From assembly GCA_902459845.2 (NCBI GenBank), contig CABPSV020000056.1:1-38301 (forward strand): DNA of 38,301 nucleotides. Reading direction: 5' to 3'. This document shows, in pieces, positions 1 through 10,006 of this stretch. The notes under the pieces are model-generated. The model saw only the letters and a list, made by a program, of their open reading frames with translations. It was not told where the DNA came from and did no database searches. The position numbers and the translations under genes were made by a program. Each line of letters starts with the position of its first letter. The stretch's first letter is position 1. The stretch is from Hepatocystis sp. ex Piliocolobus tephrosceles (Eukaryota; Apicomplexa; Aconoidasida; Haemosporida; Plasmodiidae).

Positions 1-898
1 TTTGTTAAATAATAATATATATTATCATATTATGAAATATGATTGATTTATTGACTGATTGATGAACTGATTTTTTTTTTTTTTTCTTTTTTGTATCACT
101 TTAAAATTTTTATACTATTCCTTTTTTTCAATATATTACATTTTCATTTTTATCGATATTACATACATATATATATATATATATATATTCATGTGTACGT
201 GTATGTTATATATGCCCATGTACGGTACACGCTAACATATAACATATACATATGTATTATATGGGTACATAAATTTGTTCATTTGTTCATAAATTTTTTA
301 TTTATTTACATTGCTCTTTTTTTTTAGTATAATTCATTATTTTATATGTTAATATATAAAAAATTTAGTCTGTTCTTATAGTAATGTAAAATTACATGAA
401 TATTTTAAATATGCATTTTTTACAATTTATAATGTTATACACAAGCTCATATAAAAACATATTTTTTTTTTTTTTTAACGAGTTTAGTTTTTTTTACTTT
501 AAAACTTTCCATTTTTTTATTATGTTTTTTGTTATGGCTTTATTATAGCTTTGTTATGGCTTTACTATGGTTTTATTATGGTTTTATTATTGTGGCCGCA
601 TTAGACACCTATGTCTATACATATATATATACATATTTATTATTTATGTGTATTAGCAGAATATGAATATCGACATATCTGCGTCTTTTGAAGACTTACC
701 TTTTTAATTTTTATATTTTATAAATGAATATTATCTCTCAAAAAACATTACTATTTTTTTTTTTTTTTATTTTGTTTTAATTTTTTTTTGAAATAATAAT
801 ATTGAATAAAACACACAATTATGTATAATGTGTGATCTAAAAAAATTATTTAAGTTATGTATCATATTCTTACTTTATATGTTCACTCGACTATTTTG

Positions 899-901
<3 letters not shown>

Positions 902-935
<34 letters not shown>

Positions 936-1034
936 AAAAAAAAACCAAAAAAAAACAAAAAAAAACCAAAAAAAAACCAAAAAAAAACCAAAAAAAAGCC
1001 AAAACAAAGCCAAAAAAAAAAAAAAAAAAAACTG
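902..1034. repeat. Poly(A) tract with regular CC interruptions
   Basis: A long A-run is followed by several short units of the form ACC plus 7-8 A, then another A-run. It looks like slippage-generated low complexity. No coding or RNA function is visible. Confidence 0.8.
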
Positions 1035-1317
1035 CGTTTAAAAATTTTTTACAAGAGAAAAAATAATTATCTTCCGCAAAAACGATTTTAATGATTGATA
1101 TAATTCTTTGTTACATTACGTTCATAAATATAAATATATCTACATTTATGTACATATATCTGCATATACAAATATCTACAAACGTAGTACAACTTGTATG
1201 TACCTCAGAACTGTGTTTTTTCGTTTAACATTTCTATGTATATATATATGCGTTATATACGTAAATATACGTTATACATATATGAAGGGGCAAACAAAAA
1301 AAGAAACATATTCTATA

Positions 1318-1359
<42 letters not shown>

Positions 1360-2212
1360 TACATGTAGATTATAAAAAATATTAAACACGAGTCAAGCTT
1401 TTATTTGTTGTGTTGTTTTTAAATTGTTAAATATAAAAACGTCCCATTTTAATTTGATATTTATTTCTTCTGTTTAAACATACCAAAGAAAAAAAAAAAA
1501 AAAAAAAAAAAAAAGCACCTTGGTATACTTTTTTAAGCTTTATAATTTTTTATTATTTTTAAATTTATAACTATATATAAAACAAATAATGGCTATTTTT
1601 TTTTTTTTTTTTTTTATTTTTTTTTTTTTTTTGACATTTTATAAAACGCTTAAACAATAACATAGTATACATATGTATGTAGTATATATATATTTTTTTT
1701 TTTTTTTTTTTTTTACTTCAGATTGTATTTTATTTTTATCCCTATAAATTTTATAAATAAAACAAGCACATATATACATATACATACTTATATATTTATA
1801 TATATTTGTAAATTTATTTTTATTAATATACATATTTAAATGATTCTACGTCGAATTTTTTTTTTTAATTTAAAAATATAATTATAAAATCAAAGTAAAT
1901 AAAAAAAAAATTGAGAAAATTAAAAATAAAATTTTTTTTTTTTTTTTTTAATGTTCATTTAAAATACTGTATAACAAATTGTATATTAATTAATGCTTCA
2001 TGCATTGTAAAAATATTTTTGAGTATTAAATTATTTATTTATTTTTTTTATATGTATATTAACATAAACTTTTTGGAAAAAAAAAATATTGTAAAATTAA
2101 ATATACCAAACAGTACTTGTAAAACAAAACACTAGGTTTTAATGAGCTTAATTGGCTTGATTAGTGATATACTTTGAGTTTTATATATACATACCACAGG
2201 AAAATTATATAG

Positions 2213-2243
<31 letters not shown>

Positions 2244-2274
2244 TTTAAAGCTTTTCGCTTCGACGTTTTACATA

Positions 2275-2349
2275 TATACATATAACATATACATTACATA
2301 TACATTACATATACATTACATATACATTACATATACATTACATATACAT
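2275..2349. repeat. 11-bp tandem repeat (CATATACATTA), about 6 copies
   Basis: The unit CATATACATTA repeats with almost no variation, about 360 bp before the HSP70 start. It is a simple microsatellite-like array in presumed upstream DNA. Confidence 0.8.
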
Positions 2350-2711
2350 GTATTAACAGTTTTGTAAAAAAAAGGACTAAATTACGTAGTATTTAGTTAA
2401 TGTATTTGTTGTATATCATTTGAATAAATTGCACAATCATCCATCCATATATATATATATATATATATATTTTCACGGTTTACCCATATGCTTGTTTAAT
2501 TGTTTAATGTGAGACTGTTACGTCATAAAGCGTGTGATTTTTTTCAAATATATTCGTGCATAGCCCGACTTAACTGAGTGTACACGCATATATATATATA
2601 TATATAATATACATACGTAATGCATATGTTTATGCATAATTAGTCACAAATACCAGATTAATCACTCTTTTTTTTTTTTTTTTTTTTCATATTTTTATAG
2701 TTTATACTAAA

Positions 2712-4709
2712 ATGAATTCATTTAACAAAAAAAACGTTGTGAAGATCTTAGAAAACTGCGTAAAGAACAACTTGGTTAATGGAAAATGCCGTAACATATG
2801 TACAAGTAAAAAGAATTTGAACAGGGCCTCAGGAGATATTATAGGTATCGATTTAGGTACAACAAACAGTTGTGTTGCTATTATGGAAGGAAAACAAGCT
2901 AAAGTGATTGAGAATGCAGAAGGTTTTAGAACCACTCCATCTGTCGTTGCATTTACTAACGATAATCAAAGATTAGTCGGTATAGTAGCAAAGAGACAAG
3001 CAATAACAAATCCTGAAAATACAGTATATGCTACAAAACGTTTTATTGGTAGAAAATTTGATGAAGATGCTACTAAAAAAGAACAAAAAAATTTACCTTA
3101 CAAAATTGTTAGAGCAACAAATGGAGATGCATGGATAGAAGCACAAGGTAAAAAATATTCACCAAGTCAAATAGGTGCATGTGTTTTAGAAAAGATGAAA
3201 GAAACAGCTGAAACTTATTTAGGTAGAAAAGTTCATCAAGCTGTTATTACAGTACCTGCTTATTTTAATGACTCACAAAGACAAGCAACAAAAGATGCTG
3301 GTAAAATTGCCGGATTAGATGTATTAAGAATTATTAATGAACCAACTGCAGCTGCTTTAGCTTTTGGATTAGAAAAAAGCGATGGTAAAGTTATTGCTGT
3401 ATATGACTTAGGAGGAGGAACATTTGACGTATCTATTTTAGAAATATTAGGAGGTGTGTTTGAAGTTAAAGCAACAAATGGTAACACATCTTTAGGTGGT
3501 GAAGACTTTGATCAACGTATACTTGAATATTTCATAAGCGAATTCAAAAAACAAGAAAATATTGATTTGAAAAATGATAAATTAGCTATTCAAAGATTAA
3601 GAGAAGCAGCTGAAACTGCTAAAATTGAATTATCAAATAAAACACAAACAGAAGTGAACTTACCATTTATTACTGCAAATCAAACAGGACCTAAACATTT
3701 ACAAATAAAATTAACTAGAGCAAAATTAGAAGAATTATGTCATGATTTATTAAAAGGTACCATCGAACCATGTGAAAAATGTATTAAAGATGCAAATGTA
3801 AACAAAAATGAAATTAATGAAATTATTTTAGTTGGTGGTATGACTAGAATGCCTAAAGTTTCAGAAACTGTTAAAAACATTTTTCAAAATAACCCATCTA
3901 AAAGTGTAAATCCAGATGAAGCAGTTGCTATAGGTGCAGCAATACAAGGAGGAGTACTAAAAGGAGAAATAAAAGATTTATTATTATTAGACGTAATACC
4001 TTTATCTTTAGGTATTGAAACATTGGGTGGTGTTTTTACAAAATTAATTAACAGAAATACTACTATCCCAACAAAAAAATCACAAGTCTTTTCAACTGCA
4101 GCAGACAATCAAACACAAGTTAGTATTAAAGTATTTCAAGGAGAAAGAGAAATGGCATGTGATAATAAAATGTTAGGTTCATTTGATTTAGTTGGAATAC
4201 CACCAGCTCCTAGAGGAGTACCACAAATAGAAGTCACATTTGATGTTGATGCAAATGCAATTATTAATATTTCTGCCATAGATAAAATGACAAATAAAAA
4301 ACAACAAATTACTATTCAAAGTAGTGGTGGATTGAGTAAAGAAGAAATAGAACGAATGGTTCAAGAAGCTGAATTAAATAGAGAAAAAGATCAAATGAAA
4401 AAAAATTTAACTGATACAAAAAATGAAGCAGAAACTTTAATTTACAGTGCAGATAAACAAATAGATGACTTTAAAGATAAAATTTCAGATACTGATAAGG
4501 AAGAATTAAAACAAAAAATTGCTACTTTAAGAGAAAAATTAGCTTCTGACGATGTAGATGCAATTAAAGACGCTACGAAACAGTTACAGGAAAAATCATG
4601 GGCTATCTCTCAAGAAATGTATAAAAATAATGCATCTCAGGGAACACAACAACAACAGGAACAGCCAAAAACTGAAACCAAAACTGAGGAAAACAAGGAT
4701 AACGCTTAA
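2712..4709 (+). CDS. HSP70-3: Mitochondrial heat shock protein 70 (DnaK-type)
   Basis: This 665-residue Hsp70 is a single exon. Residues 1 to about 40 are basic, rich in Asn, Lys and Ser, and nearly free of acidic residues, which fits a mitochondrial transit peptide. The ATPase domain follows, with the phosphate-1 motif GIDLGTTNS at 45-53, the [10 protein letters not shown] segment at 181-190, phosphate-2 [10 protein letters not shown] at 232-241 and the adenosine motif [10 protein letters not shown] at 373-382. The substrate-binding domain starts near 425 ([14 protein letters not shown], 427-440) and a helical lid runs to about 640. The Gln/Lys/Thr-rich tail lacks the cytosolic EEVD or an ER signal. 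Closest relatives are DnaK and mortalin. The family drives matrix import and folding with a J-protein and GrpE. The start sits just after a poly(T) leader, and a poly(A) run follows the stop. Coding sequence is less A+T-rich than its flanks. The gene converges with the PDI gene. Confidence 0.97.
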   Translation: MNSFNKKNVVKILENCVKNNLVNGKCRNICTSKKNLNRASGDIIGIDLGTTNSCVAIMEGKQAKVIENAEGFRTTPSVVAFTNDNQRLVGIVAKRQAITNPENTVYATKRFIGRKFDEDATKKEQKNLPYKIVRATNGDAWIEAQGKKYSPSQIGACVLEKMKETAETYLGRKVHQAVITVPAYFNDSQRQATKDAGKIAGLDVLRIINEPTAAALAFGLEKSDGKVIAVYDLGGGTFDVSILEILGGVFEVKATNGNTSLGGEDFDQRILEYFISEFKKQENIDLKNDKLAIQRLREAAETAKIELSNKTQTEVNLPFITANQTGPKHLQIKLTRAKLEELCHDLLKGTIEPCEKCIKDANVNKNEINEIILVGGMTRMPKVSETVKNIFQNNPSKSVNPDEAVAIGAAIQGGVLKGEIKDLLLLDVIPLSLGIETLGGVFTKLINRNTTIPTKKSQVFSTAADNQTQVSIKVFQGEREMACDNKMLGSFDLVGIPPAPRGVPQIEVTFDVDANAIINISAIDKMTNKKQQITIQSSGGLSKEEIERMVQEAELNREKDQMKKNLTDTKNEAETLIYSADKQIDDFKDKISDTDKEELKQKIATLREKLASDDVDAIKDATKQLQEKSWAISQEMYKNNASQGTQQQQEQPKTETKTEENKDNA

Positions 4710-4710
4710 A

Positions 4711-4749
<39 letters not shown>

Positions 4750-4834
4750 ACACAATGATAACTGTGTATTGTATTTGTAGAATATGAAAATGGTATTCAC
4801 ATTGGATGTAGTGGCTGGTTGTAACAGTTGTATT

Positions 4835-4875
<41 letters not shown>

Positions 4876-5053
4876 TTTAAAGATATATAAAAATTTCCCC
4901 ATTTTTTTTTTTTTTTTTTTCTACATATATGCACATATATGTACGAAATTTATTTTAATTGTTTTTTTTTCTTTTTGAGAAAGAACATACAACGTGTGTA
5001 AAATTATATACTTTTATTTTTTTTTAGCTTTTAAAAAATATTTAATTTTTATT

Positions 5054-5089
<36 letters not shown>

Positions 5090-5405
5090 GAAAAATGTGA
5101 AAAAAATAAAAAAATAAAAAAAAAGCAAAAACAAGGTGAAAAAAAGTAAAAAACATGCATGTGCATGCTTCTTTTTTTTTTTTTATACAATTAAATAACG
5201 TTTATATGTTTTCTTGCATGTGTAACGCAAAGCTTATATTTTTACAACCTACACCTATGTATATATATATATATATATTTATATACACACGTGTGGATAA
5301 GTCTTTTAACGTTAAAAACGTCACATATGAAACTTATACAAACACTTTCATTCGTTTTTGCTCTTTTAATTTTTAATTAAAAAAAAATAAAAATAAACTT
5401 TAACT

Positions 5406-5747
5406 TTGACTTTAACTCAAACACGTAGAAACAGTTACAAAGAAATGTGTAAAAACAGATACAAAGAAATGTGTAAAAACAGATACAAAGAAATGTGTAC
5501 AAACACAAATAAGCGTGTAGAAACAAACTTAAATGTAAAAAACAAAATAGTGAAAAACATAGCAGGATGCTATTTAAAAATGTTATTCTTATATATATTG
5601 TTTGCTTCTATAATATATAACATATTATTAATGGCTCAATTGAAGAATAAAAAGGTAAAAAAAAAAAAAATTATGTTACTAACTTATATAAATACAAAAC
5701 ACGCATATGCATGTGTTTGTATGTACACAATTTTACAATTTAAGTAG
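5406..5747 (+). CDS. Doubtful small ORF with one hydrophobic segment
   Basis: A 113-codon frame on the + strand. Its N-terminal third comes from three copies of a 24-bp repeat (RYKEMCKN-type units, residues about 10-32). A hydrophobic stretch at about residues 56-77 could span a membrane, and the tail is Lys- and Tyr-rich. It lies wholly in the 3' flank shared by two convergent genes and has the composition of local intergenic DNA. A chance frame opened by the repeat is the likelier reading. Confidence 0.15.
   Translation: MTLTQTRRNSYKEMCKNRYKEMCKNRYKEMCTNTNKRVETNLNVKNKIVKNIAGCYLKMLFLYILFASIIYNILLMAQLKNKKVKKKKIMLLTYINTKHAYACVCMYTILQFK
5434..5505. repeat. 24-bp tandem repeat, 3 copies
   Basis: Three near-identical copies of a 24-bp unit (ACAAAGAAATGTGTAAAAAC plus GAT) lie in the HSP70/PDI convergent intergenic region. 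The last copy is diverged. Confidence 0.75.
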
Positions 5748-5904
5748 AGCATAAAAAAAAAAAAAAAAAATAGAAAACGTGCAACTTTCTTAAAAAAGTT
5801 TTTTAATATGTTTATGTTTATTACATTATATACTAAGCAAAAGTGGTAAAAAAAAAAAAAAAAAAAAAAAAAAATAATTAATAAAGACGTTTTGTTGGTA
5901 AGTC

Positions 5905-5949
5905 ATAACTGACGTACCTATAACTGACGTATCCATAACTAACGTACTC
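5905..5949. repeat. 15-bp tandem repeat just downstream of the PDI stop
   Basis: The unit ATAACTGACGTACCT (+ strand) starts at 5905, 5920 and 5935. It begins 14 bp past the PDI stop codon, in the presumed 3' UTR. Read on the minus strand, each unit contains GTACGTCAG, which resembles a splice acceptor. Confidence 0.8.
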
Positions 5950-5962
5950 ACCAATGAAGCAC

Positions 5963-7246
5963 TCATAAGTCTGAATTATTTCCGTACTTACGCTGCATCA
6001 TATCCAGATCAATCTTAGACACAGTTTTAACAGTAAAAGTAGTCAGGGTATATACTGATGCTTTGCCAATCATCATTTGAGTAATAAATTTTTTTATTGA
6101 TTCCTTTGAATAATTTCCTATTAAAGTTGCAAAAACATTTTTTGAAAAACTGATAGCAATAACTGTAGGGAAACCATATGATAGATTTAATTTATTGACG
6201 ATGTCTAACTGATCTCCTGCTGGTGTCCACAATAAAGTAACAGGTAAATCACTAATATCTTTAATAACATCATTTAATGTATTAATGTAAGAAATAAAAT
6301 AGTAATCTGTAACATCTTGCATGTTCGGTAAAATAGCTAAAATACATATTCCTGTTTCACAATGTTCATCAAGTACTTGTTTTGAAGTTAGTTGTATTAA
6401 TTTTTTTTTTTCTGAATAATGATTTAAAAGAAATTTATAAAAGTCATCTAATGTTCTCCCTTGATTATAATCTAAAGCAGTGTGTGATTTTTTATTTCCA
6501 GCAGGAAAAAATCGAAAAGATGGATAACCAGTTAATTTATATTTTTGTGCTGATATATGTTCAACAGTTGCATCTATTTTTGCTATTTTTAAATTTTTTA
6601 AATGGGATACTTTTTTAGCCAAATCATCGAAAATAGGATGTATTGGTTTACTATAACCACACCAAGGTGCATAAAAAAAAACAAACCATAAATTATCATC
6701 ATTTTGTAAAACATTTGTATCAAAATTACTATCTGTTAATATAATAACCTTTCCATCATTTTTATGTTTGTTCTTATTTTTTTTATTAGAACTTGATGTA
6801 TCCATATCAATATTTAATGCTTTTAATCGATTAATTTTTATACTATCATATATAAAAGAAATAATATCTTTTATTGTATAACTATCACCATTATATCTTT
6901 CAATTGATTTTATTTCTTTATTATTATTAACAAAAAAAAGTTGTATGCTTGGAAATGCTTTAATGTCGAATTTATTTATTATGCTCTCATCTTTTGTAGC
7001 TATAACATCGACATCATCACTTACTACTTTAGAAAGTTTTGCAAAATCATCAGCAAACGCTCTAGAAACTTTACACCATGTAGAATAAAATTCGACTAAA
7101 AATATTTTATTCGGGTGTAATAATTCTTCAAACTCTTTCAAACTTTCAACTGTTTTAATTTCTTTATTATTTAGATATAAACAACTAATACTACTCACAC
7201 AAAAGTAAGCAATAAGGAACAAAAGTGTTTTTGCATATTTTTTCAT
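5963..7246 (-). CDS. PDI-11: P5/PDIA6-like protein disulfide isomerase with CxxS motifs
   Basis: This 427-residue protein starts with a signal peptide (a short basic start, then a hydrophobic core at about 7-22), so it should enter the ER. Thioredoxin domain 1 (about 30-135) has WCKVS at 57-61 and a cis-proline at P99. A Lys/Asn-rich linker (about 150-163) leads to domain 2 (about 165-275), with APWCGYS at 193-199 and cis-proline P242. Residues about 290-410 resemble the non-catalytic C-terminal domain of P5/PDIA6, including the ICILAILP and LLWTPAGDQ blocks. In both active sites the second cysteine of the usual CGHC is serine (C58-x-x-S61, C196-x-x-S199), so classical dithiol chemistry is not expected. 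CxxS proteins can form mixed disulfides or act as chaperones. The C-terminus ends in NSDL, not a clear KDEL/SDEL. The symbol rests on remembered P. falciparum gene order and should be treated as provisional. It converges with HSP70 and diverges from RRP12. Confidence 0.93.
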   Translation of the reverse strand: MKKYAKTLLFLIAYFCVSSISCLYLNNKEIKTVESLKEFEELLHPNKIFLVEFYSTWCKVSRAFADDFAKLSKVVSDDVDVIATKDESIINKFDIKAFPSIQLFFVNNNKEIKSIERYNGDSYTIKDIISFIYDSIKINRLKALNIDMDTSSSNKKNKNKHKNDGKVIILTDSNFDTNVLQNDDNLWFVFFYAPWCGYSKPIHPIFDDLAKKVSHLKNLKIAKIDATVEHISAQKYKLTGYPSFRFFPAGNKKSHTALDYNQGRTLDDFYKFLLNHYSEKKKLIQLTSKQVLDEHCETGICILAILPNMQDVTDYYFISYINTLNDVIKDISDLPVTLLWTPAGDQLDIVNKLNLSYGFPTVIAISFSKNVFATLIGNYSKESIKKFITQMMIGKASVYTLTTFTVKTVSKIDLDMMQRKYGNNSDL

Positions 7247-7468
7247 TTCGTAATTTTTTTATGATTTGGGAAGAAAAAAAAAATAAAATAAAATATAATA
7301 GAAAAAAATAATAAGCAATAATCAAATCGTAAAAATATCAAGCCACAAAAATGACGAATGAAAGTTTTCACTTTTTTTTTGTATGCTCATATATATGTAC
7401 AAGTACATATAAGTCACTTAAGCTTAGCCAAATGTTTAAGCAAAACTAGTTTTTGTTTCCAAAAAGGA

Positions 7469-7470
<2 letters not shown>

Positions 7471-7523
<53 letters not shown>

Positions 7524-7645
7524 AAAAAAGCAAACAAAAAAGCAAACAAAAAAGTAAACAAAAAAGTAAACAAAAAAGTAAACAAAAAAGTAAACAAAAA
7601 AGTAAACAAAAAAGTAAACAAAAAAGTAAACAAAAAAGTAAACAA
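7471..7645. repeat. Poly(A) tract plus 12-bp tandem repeat, 10 copies
   Basis: About 50 A residues lead into units of ACAAAAAAGTAA with starts every 12 bp from 7522 to 7630; the first two carry GC in place of GT. Because 12 is divisible by 3, all frames stay open and produce Lys/Gln/Ser or Phe/Leu/Cys strings. These are not proteins. The array lies 225-400 bp upstream of the PDI start. Confidence 0.85.
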
Positions 7646-7994
7646 AAAAAACAAATAATAATGCAAATAAAAAAACAATCATGAGAAACACAAAAAGTAT
7701 TAAAAATGAAATAAAAAAAAAATAAAATAAAAAAATGATGTATATACAAGTATATTTATAAAAGATACAAAATAATAACATATAAAATAGTAACATGTAG
7801 TAACACACAAAAAGTTAAGCACGATTAAAATAAAAAATATTACATCAAAGTAACAACAAAAAAAAAAAAAAAAAAAAAAAATGTAAATTTTTTGAGGTTT
7901 TTTTTTTCGTTTTATCAAAATTGTATATTAAAAAACAATGAACAAAAATTGTATTTGTATGTTTATGCATTATATTCCACACAAATAAAGCAAA

Positions 7995-8067
7995 AAAAAA
8001 AAAACAAAAAAGGGCAAAAAAAAAACAGAAAAGGGCAAAAAAAAAAAGCAGAAAAGGGCAAAAAAAA
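7995..8067. repeat. AAAAGGGC-containing A-rich tandem repeat, about 3-4 copies
   Basis: Units of AAAAGGGC followed by about ten A and CAG or GCAG repeat imperfectly in the PDI/RRP12 promoter region. The regularly spaced GGG is unusual for the surroundings. Confidence 0.65.
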
Positions 8068-8627
8068 CGGTGTATCTCAATTTTATTATTTAATGATTAT
8101 AAAAGAATTAACCTCAAATGGAATATGTTGGTAAATGGTATGTGCATCCTAAACTAATTCTATTATATTTGTTCATTCATGTTTTTTTTCTCTAAAAATT
8201 GATACTTTGTTATTTCTAATTTATTTTTTTTTAACCTCCCTAATCCTTAATTCATTATGTAAAGCACATAGAAAAAAGGGAGACATATAATTAAGCACTT
8301 CAAAAGTTTATAAAAAAAAAAAAATAAACAAAAAGGTAGTTAAAAAAGGATCTAACAAAATGATAACACACTAATATATATATATATATATATATATACG
8401 TATTCATACATATATATGTAAACACCCAGAGTGTCGTTTTAATACAAAGTTTGTTTTCATAAAAGAGTAAAACATATGTTTAATACTTAGAATTTATTAC
8501 CAAATGAGTTAAGACCTACATATACAAAATAAATACAAAATACCACCATATTTTTAAAAAAATATATATTTTTTTTTATATTAAGGTGTTGTAATTTGGT
8601 AATTAATACATTGTTATTATTTTTTTT

Positions 8628-8740
8628 TAATACGTTGTTTCTTTTTTTTTAATACGTTGTTTCTTTTTTTTTAATACGTTGTTTCTTTTTTTTTAATACG
8701 TTGCTTCTTTTTTTTTAATACGTTGTTTCTTATTTTTTTT
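8628..8740. repeat. 22-bp tandem repeat, 5 copies
   Basis: The core AATACGTTGTTTC plus nine T has ACG starts at 8632, 8654, 8676, 8698 and 8720, an exact 22-bp period. One copy has GCTTC in place of GTTTC. The period is close to two turns of B-DNA. Confidence 0.85.
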
Positions 8741-9316
8741 TGGTAGTTTGCACTATATTAACAATCCTTATAATTTTTGTTGTTCTTATGACTATTAACT
8801 AAATGTGGGTAACTATGGTGTTACATTTTAATTGTGAATAATTCAAAGTTAATATATTATTAAAAATTTAAAAATATATATTTTTTATTTTTGTTGTTCC
8901 AGTTTTAAGAACCATTCATTCATTTATAAGAGTTTTTTTTTTTTTTTTGCAAATTTATATTTACTTTTACAAACGCAAGCTATTCATTAAGAGTAGAGCA
9001 AAAATGTTTAGATGTTTTTTTTTTTATTGAAAGGGAATATATATATATATATATATATGTATGTATTTATGTATGTATGTATGTATACAAAATTGTGGTT
9101 AGTAAAATGACATTATGATTTAACATAAAAAAAAAAAAAAAAAAAAGAGATAATTAAAATAAAATATTAGTACGTTGTATGGGTACCCGCTAAAAAAAAA
9201 AAAGGTATTATTTTGTTTATTCATTCTTTTACCTATTTACTCATGTTTTTATTTATTTATTCATTTTTGTGTTTACCCACTCACCCATTAACTTATCCAT
9301 TAACACTTAATCATAC

Positions 9317-9351
<35 letters not shown>

Positions 9352-9703
9352 ATTCATCGCTTTTTTAAATATAAAATATGTGATGGGGTTATGTTGCTTA
9401 AAAAAAAAAAAAATTAATAATTATAGCCCATTCTTGTTGACATCCATATATGTTTGTGAACTTTTTTTCAAGCACTATTCCCTAAATTTTAAAGTGAACT
9501 CATGTATATATTTACTAACAAATACCTGAAGAAAATTTTTTTATATTTATTATATTTATTATATTTTTTATTTTTTTTATTTTTTTTGCTTTTAATTTAT
9601 GAGCATTGTAAATATATATATACATAGCATTATGTCATTTTTTTTTTTTACAAGAGTGACTTCTATGTGAATATATATTTATAAATAAGAAAAATATAAA
9701 TGT

Positions 9704-9791
9704 ATACGTAGGTTATATACGTAGGTTATATACGTAGGTTATATACGTAGGTTATATACGTAGGTTATATACGTAGGTCATATACGTAGGT
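9704..9791. repeat. 13-bp tandem repeat (ATACGTAGGTTAT), 7 copies
   Basis: ACGTAGG recurs every 13 bp at 9706, 9719, 9732, 9745, 9758, 9771 and 9784; the last two copies carry GGTC in place of GGTT. Each unit contains the palindrome TACGTA. The array lies about 215-300 bp upstream of the RRP12 start codon, so it may sit in the promoter or 5' UTR. Confidence 0.88.
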
Positions 9792-9826
9792 CGTAATCGT
9801 TAAGAACGGGCCCTTTACTTAGGCTA

Positions 9827-9866
<40 letters not shown>

Positions 9867-10006
9867 CGTAAGTATATACTTGGAACATCATATTGGGAAC
9901 TCTATATTTTGAGCAGTACATATATATATATATATATATACCGAATAATACATTAGGAATATCTCCTAAGGTAAAAGTCCAAAGTTATGTTCTATCTTTT
10001 TGCATA

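Larger units (their letters stand above)
1..2711. other. A+T-rich intergenic region upstream of HSP70
   Basis: I see no supportable gene on either strand. The stretch holds poly(A)/poly(T) runs, (TA)n tracts near 170-187, 1319-1352 and 2449-2470, an A-rich tract with CC interruptions at 902-1034, and an 11-bp tandem repeat at about 2275-2349. The short open frames here are built almost wholly of Ile/Tyr/Phe/Lys from these tracts and are not credible proteins. The last 250 bases or so, from about 2475, are more mixed in sequence and probably hold the HSP70 promoter and 5' UTR. A poly(T) run at about 2669-2687 lies just before the gene. Confidence 0.75.
4710..5962. other. Convergent 3' intergenic region between HSP70 and PDI genes
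   Basis: This region holds the shared 3' flanks of two convergent genes. It contains a run of about 36 A after the HSP70 stop, several poly(T)/poly(A) tracts, a 24-bp repeat near 5434-5505 and a 15-bp repeat at 5905-5949. A 113-codon open frame at 5406-5747 (+) is described separately as doubtful. Terminators cannot be assigned. Confidence 0.7.
7247..10006. promoter_or_regulatory. Divergent promoter region between PDI and RRP12 genes
   Basis: A 2.76 kb gap between two genes read outward, so both promoters should lie here. I see no supportable gene. It contains a poly(A) run with a 12-bp array (7471-7645), a poly(T)/poly(A) inverted tract at about 9829-9866 and further tandem repeats (7995-8067, 8628-8740, 9704-9791). 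A GGGCCC palindrome lies at about 9808-9813, rare in such A+T-rich DNA. No transcription start can be placed from sequence alone. Confidence 0.65.

Noticed and set aside
91..327. 78-codon frame near the window start
   Set aside because: Almost all Ile, Tyr, Phe and His from TA and T tracts; no start context, no conserved-looking block.
660..710. Possible small structured RNA with a GTCTT/AAGAC hairpin and a GTAAGT on the minus strand
   Set aside because: The stem is only about 5 bp, no box motifs or partner splice acceptor could be found, and the segment is too short to judge.
5905..5949. Direct repeats considered as a CRISPR array, along with the other tandem arrays in the window
   Set aside because: The units are contiguous with no spacers, and this is a eukaryotic nuclear genome.
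7358..7808. Overlapping open frames on both strands around the 12-bp array
   Set aside because: The 12-bp period keeps every frame open; products are pure Lys/Gln/Ser or Phe/Leu/Cys repeats with no other content.
9893..10006. In-frame extension of the RRP12-like protein to an upstream ATG
   Set aside because: The extra 38 residues come largely from a TA repeat (alternating Tyr and Ile) and look like 5' UTR; the basic MDKFKKCKKK start at 10007 is more convincing.
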